NCBI RefSeq assembly: GCF_954871325.1
Contig: NC_088779.1
Coordinates: 1,676,846-1,740,845 of the forward strand
DNA from: Gordionus sp. m RMFG-2023
Lineage: Eukaryota; Nematomorpha; Gordioida; Chordodea; Parachordodidae
Length of the DNA: 64,000 nucleotides
Reading direction: 5' to 3'
Shown here: one piece after another, positions 57,504-64,000 of the stretch
Layout of the letters: every line of letters begins with the position of its first letter
How positions within the stretch are numbered: the stretch's first letter is position 1
The notes under the pieces: model-generated
Databases searched by the model: none
Told to the model about the DNA's origin: nothing
The model's input: only the letters and a program-made list of their open reading frames with translations
Program-made: the position numbers and the translations under genes

Positions 57504-60500
57504 CTGTTTTTTAAGTATTTAAGATGATTATATAAAATTAATTTTCTCTAAAATTTTAAATGGCCGTCTAAATCAATGATATGTATATTAATTTAGACTT
57601 GACGATTAATTTATAAAACTCTAGTGAGCGCGAAATTCGCGGCGAAGTATATAAGAATACACAAAAATAGAGCTATGGCAACTCTCAATGCACGGTAAGT
57701 GCACCTACATTGAAGTCAGCTGCAGATGAGACATCATTGAAAGATATTTTGTTTAAAATCATTTTCTCGACCATTTTCTATAAAATACTTTTCATTGGCC
57801 GACTTCAAGTGTATGGAACTTTTTAATTCACTTTTTAATGAATGAACCCTCAGTCTGGGTTATTATTAAATTCCAAGATTTTTCTTCTAGATTAAATAGA
57901 ATAACAAAGTATATATTTATATCCTGTTTTAAAGGTATCACATGACCTTATGTCACGATCGATAAATTTTATCATTTGACATAAATTAAAAAAAAAAAAG
58001 AAGTTGTACTAACTACTTTATTAAGAACGAAATTTTAACAAGAGTTAATACCCAACACCAGATATCTTCAATATCGGGTGCTTAGTTTCGCGCGTATAAT
58101 TTATCCGAATTTAAATTTCGATTAAAGTTTTATCGAGTATTTGTCTACAATACCAATATATAATATTTTCTCAACGATTTGATTTTTGCCATATTAGACA
58201 TTATTTTTTGTATATTATGTTTCATAAATAAATTATTTAATAGTTGGTTATCAACAGATATGTTTTTTATTCTTTAGTTGCAAAGTATAGTTGGGTAATG
58301 GCTAAATGTCGATTAATTCGGTCCATTCTTCTGGCAATGCCTAAATGTCGGCTACTGGCATGCCTAAATGTCAGCTAATTCGGCTCATTCTTCCAGCTAT
58401 GCCTAAATGTCGGCTAAATCGGCTCATTCTTCCGGCAATGCCTAAATGTCGGCTAGTTCGACTCATTTTTCTGGCAATGCCTAAATGTCGGCTAATTCGG
58501 CTCATTCTTCCGGCAATGCCTAAATGTCGGCTAATTCGACTGCTTCTTCAGGTGGCTGCCGAAAAAAATCCGTTAATATTAAGACGTTTTAATTTATAGT
58601 AGTTTCTTCCAAATTTGAACTATCTTTTTTTAAAAAAATAACCCCCGAGGCCAAAGTGATAGTTTTAGCCTAAAAACGTGGTATTTTTAACGGATGTTTT
58701 AGCCGGCTAAAAATATAGTAATTACCCAACTAAAGTTACAAATTACTTCTAAAAGTAATTAGTTCTACCTATTACTTGTAAATAAAATTTTAAGCTTACA
58801 TAGAGTTAATTAGTTACATTTATAACATTTGAGTGTAACTAACTTAATTATTAGCTACGAGTTATCATATTTCAACTCCCGTCCAAACTTACTCCCTTTT
58901 TTTTTTTTAAAAAATTAATAATCTTCAAAACCAAGTTAAATTATTCTTATATGCTTTAAAATAAAGTTCCTCCTAAAAAAAAATCTGAATTGTGCCATCA
59001 TAACTTAGGTCTAAGACCTGAACGAAGACTGATATTGATATTAAATAAAAAAGATGATCGAATCTTAAACGTAATCTGGAATACCTGGGGATTATGCACT
59101 TAAAAACTCCATAATGTGACCATTTAATGTTGATTGAGATATAAGAAACATGTAAGTATATATTTATACATTACAAAGAGGCAGTTCCTAGAGGAACCAA
59201 ATTATTTAATGCCACCCCCCCCCTCCTTTGGAAATGTGTTTGTTCTTGTAAATATCGATATCAACTTACAATAAGTCGTCTTTTAGACCTCCATTAAAAA
59301 TGATGGAGGGAAATCCAAATGATAATGCCCCCCCCCATACCACCTACCTTAGAAAAATCCTGATTTTTAATTTAAAATTTTACAATCAATCCAAATTGCT
59401 GTCTTCTTACTCAACTATCTTATTTTCCTAGGAACCTCAATGAACCTTTTTCAATGTTCATTGTATTTTCCCGATTCATGATTTAAATTTAATATGGTTT
59501 TTTTTTAAATATTTGTTTTAAATAGTTTAAAAGTTTATTTTTGTAGATTTTTTTTAATATAGTTTTATATTATTTTATTATTAAAAAAATTCTCGAAATA
59601 TTAAAATCAGGTACATAATCTTTCATTCCTTCCTTCCTTCCTTCCTTCCTTCCTTCCTTCCTTCCCTTCCTTCAAATATAATTTAAAATATTGTTAATTT
59701 TTCTAGCAAAAAAAAATATATACATATTTATTTATTATATATAAATATATCTTTTTCTTATTATCATTTAGATATAAAAAATTTTTTTTTTATTATGGAC
59801 CGAAATAATAAGACAAAACACTGGACCCGAAGGCAGGTTAAGTGCCGACTTTACTAAAAGATCAACATGCAAACCGGATTGAGAATGGTTTTTTTTTTAC
59901 AAATCAACCAGGTCTGCTCATCTTCGGGTTTTAGTTCAGAACTGGACTTTGACCTTGTCCAATTTGGTGATAACCAAAAAAAAAATTTTAAATTAATATC
60001 ATTGCAAAGATGCTTATATAATAATTTCTTAACTTTCAAATTTGGCGGTTCCCAATATTCGGATAATGGCCTACTAAAAACCCTTGGTAAAGGATCTACG
60101 TTCATTTCTTGAACGATCCTATTCGGAGGATCGTTTTGGAATATGGCGTCCGAATTTGAGTTCGTGGCCGTTATCAATGCTCTCAGCAAGGCTTCGCTAG
60201 ATTTTCCTAGCGTCGTTTTATGGGACCACGGGTATCTCGATTCCTGGCTGTCTTGAAGCGATATTTCTTCCTTCAAATATCTTGGGACCTCGTGGCTCCT
60301 CATCCACTCCAGAGCTCCCAAATTACCTGGATCCCTTCTCGAAGCCTGGTTTTCTCTATGTATCTTTTCCTTTTCGGTGGAAAGCATCTTTAAAAATTCC
60401 AGGGCCTGTCCAGAATATTGACTTTTTAGCACGTCTTCCTGTGCTCGAGTTAATCTATCTTTCTCTAAATCAGCTATCATATCATCTATCCCTGATGTAC

Positions 60501-63500
60501 CGGAGGGCGATGCTTTATGATAGTACAGAAGTAATTATGCAAATTAATATATGCTCTGGAGCTAATTACACATATAAGCAAAATAGTATATTAGTATTTT
60601 ATTTCATGATATGAAATTTGAATATCATCAAACCGCGTCCCAGTTTATGAGAATTCCATTTGTTCAGCAAGCTATCGATTCCTGTGTTCCAATTCGACAT
60701 TTCCTCTTGATTCAAGACCGTAGACTGCCTTCTCTCACCCCCTTGCAATGCGGCCGTTTGTTTGTCCCACACTTCGGCCATGCAAATTTTTTCCCTATCG
60801 AAGCCGCTGACTGCGCTACTTATGGCTAGTTTAGACGTGTCGTACATCTCGTCGCGTATTTTGTTCCAACCGGCTTCCACGTTTTTGGCGTACCTAATGG
60901 CTTTGCCACGACCCCAGTCTTCGAAAGCGGATGATTTCTGCTTCTCCCAGTCTTTCAAGAGGAGTTTGTTGAGATTCCTCAGTTCATCGCGTCTCTTGTC
61001 GTTTGTCAATGCGAACTGTTCTTTTCCTTCATAGACCATAGTTTTGGGTAAAGGAAAAAAAATTAAACCATCGGATTAAGTTCAATATTCATAGACTTGT
61101 ATCAAATTGAGTAGTAAGATCAAAAAAAGTCCCTAGTAATTGGAAGTGGTACATAGCTTATTTTAAAACTGTTGTATCACACTCAGGTTTATACATTTAA
61201 CTTTAATATTATCGACATTTATTAGTTTTAACCTTTTGTAAAAAATGAGGATTTTAAATATATTTAAAGAAAAAGTATACTATAAATATTTTATAAAAAA
61301 AACTATTATGTCCTTTATCCACCATATCCTCTGCCCAGCTTTTAATGATGCCTTCGAACTTTCTAGTCCATCTGCTACACAGGGCATCTCTAACAGCGTC
61401 AAACTCTTTATCCATATCTGCTCGTCTCGAATCGCTCTTGTTTTCCCATCTTTTGAAAGATTCTAATCGGTCCGCCTCCCAATCCCCTAATATTTCGTTC
61501 TTCTGCTTCTCCCATAGTTCTAACATAGCGCTTTCAGCTTCACTGAAGGTTACAGACGTTTTGTCCTGCATAACGCGCCCAAAACTTTCTAAATCTTCCC
61601 TAACTTCGTACGCTTCTTTGTCAAATTCGTTTAGAGAACGAGAAAATATCCTGTCGCAAGAACGAACCTTTTTTTTCAATAAACAAAAATGGAACTATGA
61701 ATAATTTATAAGTTTTTGATGAACCCATATTCATTTAATACTAACAATAATAATAATAATAATAATATATAATAATAACAATAATAATAATAACATCAAT
61801 AATAATAATAAATAATAATATTTTCAACAAATCCTAACAAAGAAATTGTGTTTATGTTAGCTGCAATGTCCAGCATGTTTAGAATAATTATCTTATGAAT
61901 TATATTTTTAAGTCATTCATATTTTATATGAAAAATCCAGAGTTGTTAAAAGATACTTTTTAAATGGATCTAGATACAGATACATCGTCAATATCTAGAT
62001 ACCGATATTTTAATCAAAAATATATCTAGATACAGATACCACATTTTTATATCTAGATACTTGTATCTAGATCCTTTAACAACTCTGGAAAAATCTATTT
62101 TAAAAAAAACTAATATATATTATATTAAGTTCAAAAATTCATGTCAAAATTATATTATCTGAAATTCATATGGTAAGTATTCCCAAACATGATGGAATTC
62201 ATTTCCGGTTAAAATCAGATTTTTAAATTTTTAAAAGAAGGGCCGCTATACATGTTCGCGTTACTAAACAATACGTCTTAGTCGGATATACCTAAATAAT
62301 TTGGCAACTAACGCTATACCATTCCTATAAATATATTTACATGTTAAAGGTGAGATTCAAATTTAAATGGTCATTTATGGTGCTAAAATATTTTTATTAG
62401 GGACAGTTTTAAAACATTCTTATTCTGATCTACTAACGTGATTTAAATTATACAGATCTTTTATAATAATCAAAAGAAAATGGAACGCGTTCTAACAGCC
62501 ATATGCGCCGACTTTATGGGGGCAGCGGGGCTTGCGCCCCCTATCGAAATATTCTACAAAATAGATAATATTCACCCATCAATATCTAAAAAATCAAAAT
62601 TTTCTTTAAAGAAATTACCGCCCCCTATAGAAATTTTTATAAGTCGCCGTCTCTGGTCTTAACTTGTCATAATCTTTTTTTCCTCTCTTAATTCTAAATA
62701 ATTCTGTTATTCCTATTGTTTTTAAGTCATGCTTTAGGTGCAACCTCGCAGGTACAGGTAATTACTTATAACTTTGCCTGATAAGATATCAATTTTAGAC
62801 ATTTTAGTGTAGGCTAATAAATTTTTTTTTTTTTAAAAAAAACCATGTCCTCTAAGAAAGATTCCCCGACATTCTCGAACCATTCCTGCTGACACTGTTT
62901 CCGATCGTCGTGCCATTTGACCAAAGCTTGGAGTCGCATTCTTTTCCACTCTCTTTCAGCTTCGAGCTTTAACCTGTGCCTGTCCTCTTTGATTCTCAAA
63001 CTGCATTCTATTTCCTTGCCATCCCCATCTACGAGAGATTTTTTCCCGGAGATTCTGTATAACGGCCCAGAGATAGGGTTGAAATCTATGTTTAGCTTAG
63101 GGGCGTTGTCTAGCCCCTTACGGACTTTGGAGGGAATCGTTATATCTATCTTTATTATTAGTTGTATAATATAGAGATGCCATTTTTTAAAAATTAGTAA
63201 ATGCAAGTAGAGTGAAATCTCCTCAGATTCACCAATCAGAGGCGGTTACTTTTTAATCTTTAGAGGTACGGTCAACAATATGTAGATCGGTTTAGGAATT
63301 TGACTGGTGGAATTGCCACCATGGAAAGAGTTGGTGACTTATAGGAAAGATTTCTCTATATATTATAAAAATATTTAATGCGATTGTTATTTATACTTCG
63401 ATTTCGTTGGGTGGGTTGAATTCTATTTTCAATATGTTTATTTTTTTAAATGAAAATAAAATAATAATATTATTTATAGTATAATTATTAATTAATCAGT

Positions 63501-63717
63501 TACTATTAATGAATTAATGAATTTTATAACAAAATTGATAATATCTTTGAAAAAAAAAACAGCTTAACCTATAAATTATAAGATCTTCTATAAATTAAAT
63601 TTAGATAAAATAGCCAAAGTAGTGTGAATTAGGCTAACACATCTATAGTGTTTTTAAACCGGCCACTCACTTTTGGCTTCATGCGGTCAGCTGGGAATGG
63701 ATCGATGACTTTCAACC
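57348..63717 (-). CDS. unrecognised Trp-punctuated, charged helical protein; 3' part of gene
   Basis: Six exons with agreeing phases (63671-63717, 62844-63149, 61323-61667, 60634-61015, 60034-60491, 57348-57503) give about 560 residues ending in a stop. The 5' exons lie outside the window or were missed. The protein is rich in Glu, Lys, Arg and Asp, with few Pro, in long helix-like stretches in which Trp recurs in short motifs: 'EREWKRMRLQALVKW', 'LELWEKQKNEILGDW', 'LLKDWEKQKSSAFEDW', 'AEVWDKQTAAL'. Two successive exons end in the same 'EDM' codon-donor arrangement, and 'LSEYWEPPNLK' at the end of the fifth exon is echoed by 'VNEFWEPKSMDRLK' at the C-terminus, so exon duplication is likely. 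There is no signal peptide or membrane segment in the visible part. A cytoskeletal or scaffold role would suit the composition, but I do not recognise the family and assign no function. Confidence 0.72.
57574..57870. mobile_element. diverged family-B-like MITE
   Basis: 'caatgatatgtatattaatt' then 'tagacttgacgattaattta' at the left, and 'aatgaatgaaccctcagtct' then 'gggttattatta' at the right. The interior differs from the main family-B copies. It lies in the last intron of the coiled-coil gene. No duplication is readable. Confidence 0.5.
58288..58732. mobile_element. MITE with expanded internal 39-bp minisatellite
   Basis: Ends TAGTTGGGTAATGGCTAAA and, inverted, 'aaatatagtaattacccaac' then 'ta'. 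The left half (about 58300-58545) is an array of about six units 'cctaaatgtcggctaattcg' plus 'gctcattcttccggcaatg', with one shortened unit. The right half carries 'gttttagccggctaaaaata'. It lies in an intron of the coiled-coil gene. A related, unexpanded copy is near 22330-22497. Confidence 0.7.
58733..60033 (-). other. last intron of the coiled-coil gene (distal part)
   Basis: Repeats only: poly-C runs near 59215 and 59329 and a (TTCC)n repeat at 59625-59676. Open frames overlapping 59854-60033 are read-through past the donor at 60033. Confidence 0.55.
60034..60491 (-). CDS. coiled-coil gene exon
   Basis: Acceptor acatcag (phase 1 in), donor AAA|GTTAAG (phase 0 out). Encodes 'IADLEKDRLTRAQEDVLKSQ', 'ALEFLKMLSTEKEKIHRENQ' and ends 'FSRPLSEYWEPPNLK'. 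Charged helix in the first half, then a looser polar region. Confidence 0.75.
60634..61015 (-). CDS. coiled-coil gene exon
   Basis: Encodes 'FALTNDKRRDELRNLNKLLL', 'DWEKQKSSAFEDWGRGKAIR' and 'NWNTGIDSLLNKWNSHKLGR'. Donor CGCG|GTTTGA, phase 1 out, which the next exon completes. The acceptor (aacag at 61016-61020) was chosen for phase; its upstream tract is purine-rich and weak, so the 5' edge may be off by some codons. Confidence 0.72.
61323..61667 (-). CDS. coiled-coil gene exon
   Basis: Acceptor aaaaaaaag, donor ATG|GTGGAT, 115 codons, phase 0-0. Encodes 'LNEFDKEAYEVREDLESFGR', 'AMLELWEKQKNEILGDWEAD', 'RLESFKRWENKSDSRRADMD' and ends 'IIKSWAEDM'. Confidence 0.77.
61741..61822. repeat. AAT/AATAAC microsatellite
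   Basis: Run of 'aataataataataataata' with C and gap variants in an intron of the coiled-coil gene. Confidence 0.85.
61938..62087. mobile_element. hAT-type MITE, family A, exact 8-bp duplication
   Basis: Ends CAGAGTTGTTAAA and TTTAACAACTCTG. Exact duplication gaaaaatc at 61930-61937 and 62088-62095. 150 bp; lacks one internal unit relative to the copy at 51328. In an intron of the coiled-coil gene. Confidence 0.92.
62158..62238. repeat. half copy of family-H MITE
   Basis: 'ccaaacatgatggaattcat' and 'ttccggttaaaatcagattt' match one arm of the element at 55215. Confidence 0.5.
62844..63149 (-). CDS. coiled-coil gene exon
   Basis: Acceptor aataaag, donor ATG|GTTTTT, 102 codons, phase 0-0. Encodes 'IPSKVRKGLDNAPKLNIDF', 'IKEDRHRLKLEAEREWKRMR' and 'KWHDDRKQCQQEWFENVGES', ending 'FLEDM' at the donor, as the next exon ends 'WAEDM'. 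Confidence 0.77.
63671..63717 (-). CDS. coiled-coil gene small exon, most 5' one seen
   Basis: 47 bases, acceptor ttttaag, strong donor AAA|GTGAGT. Encodes LKVIDPFPADRMKPK after a split codon (2 bases carried). An in-frame stop lies just before the acceptor, so the exon must start here. It joins the next exon in phase 0. Confidence 0.65.
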
Positions 63718-64000
63718 CTTAAAACTATGCGGGTCAAGAATAGAAAAAGAAGGGGGAACCTATCCGAAATCACAAGGTCAGCCTGAAAACTGATATTAAT
63801 AAATATAGGTCCAGACCGGTTCATCCTACCTGGTCAACGCCTAAGATATTTTATATTTAAGTTTTATATTAAAAAAACATAGCGCCCAATTAGGAACTGG
63901 ATTGGTCCTTGATCCAGATTTGCTGACTCCAGTTTGAATATTTTGATGATAATAATTATTGTTGAGAAATATTTTAAACATTTACCTTTTTTAGATGACT
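63718..64000. other. no further exon recognised before the right edge
   Basis: The stretch is AT-rich, with weak inverted 'ggtccagaccggttc' structure near 63811. The gene presumably continues to the right. Confidence 0.35.

Noticed and set aside
58288-58599. 84-codon frame with repeated AMPKCRLIRLIL
   Set aside because: The frame is produced by the 39-bp minisatellite inside a MITE.
60282-61704. Several plus-strand frames of 72-119 codons
   Set aside because: Antisense shadows of the coiled-coil gene exons.

Overview
The window is animal nuclear DNA: very AT-rich, with three intron-split genes whose coding exons are short islands of more balanced base composition, GT-AG introns, long microsatellites and a dense load of hAT-type DNA transposons, their short non-autonomous derivatives (MITEs) and RTE-like LINE debris. 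Two genes belong to families conserved across metazoans (ARHGAP18/28/40 RhoGAP and FAM135), but their sequences diverge strongly from the human proteins. This points to a fast-evolving invertebrate; I cannot name the phylum. One short assembly gap (10 N) lies at 17854-17863. Layout: 1-17.8 kb holds no convincing host gene. It carries microsatellites, a worn LINE 3' end (about 3.84-4.16 kb), several MITEs, a 1.1-kb foldback (12.1-13.3 kb) and a 1.54-kb hAT element with an exact 8-bp target-site duplication (15613-17150). From about 17.87 to 32.63 kb, plus strand, lies a RhoGAP gene of the ARHGAP18/28/40 (fly conundrum) family: eight confident exons plus one possible exon beside the gap. Its 8.1-kb third intron holds an inverted pair of LINE 5' ends. 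32.8-38.6 kb is intergenic, with a LINE reverse-transcriptase fragment and several MITEs. From 38674 to 53757, minus strand, lies what looks like a complete FAM135 gene, reconstructed here as 13 exons with compatible splice phases from start to stop (about 1,333 residues). It ends in the family's DUF676 alpha/beta-hydrolase domain. Its introns hold at least four intact-looking hAT-type insertions, a LINE fragment, a 2.2-kb decayed hAT element and an 18-bp minisatellite in which each unit carries CACGTG. A further MITE sits 94 bp upstream of its start codon. From 57348 to 63717 and probably beyond the right edge, minus strand, lies the 3' part of an unrecognised gene for a tryptophan-punctuated, charged, helical (coiled-coil-like) protein, in six exons. 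The RhoGAP and FAM135 genes are convergent; FAM135 and the coiled-coil gene are in tandem. Nothing suggests an operon or a shared pathway; these are ordinary neighbouring host genes in a transposon-rich landscape. The most notable content is the set of small hAT families with readable 8-bp duplications, some exact, several carrying internal tandem or palindromic repeat arrays. Splice sites were placed by eye from homology and reading phase and need transcript support.
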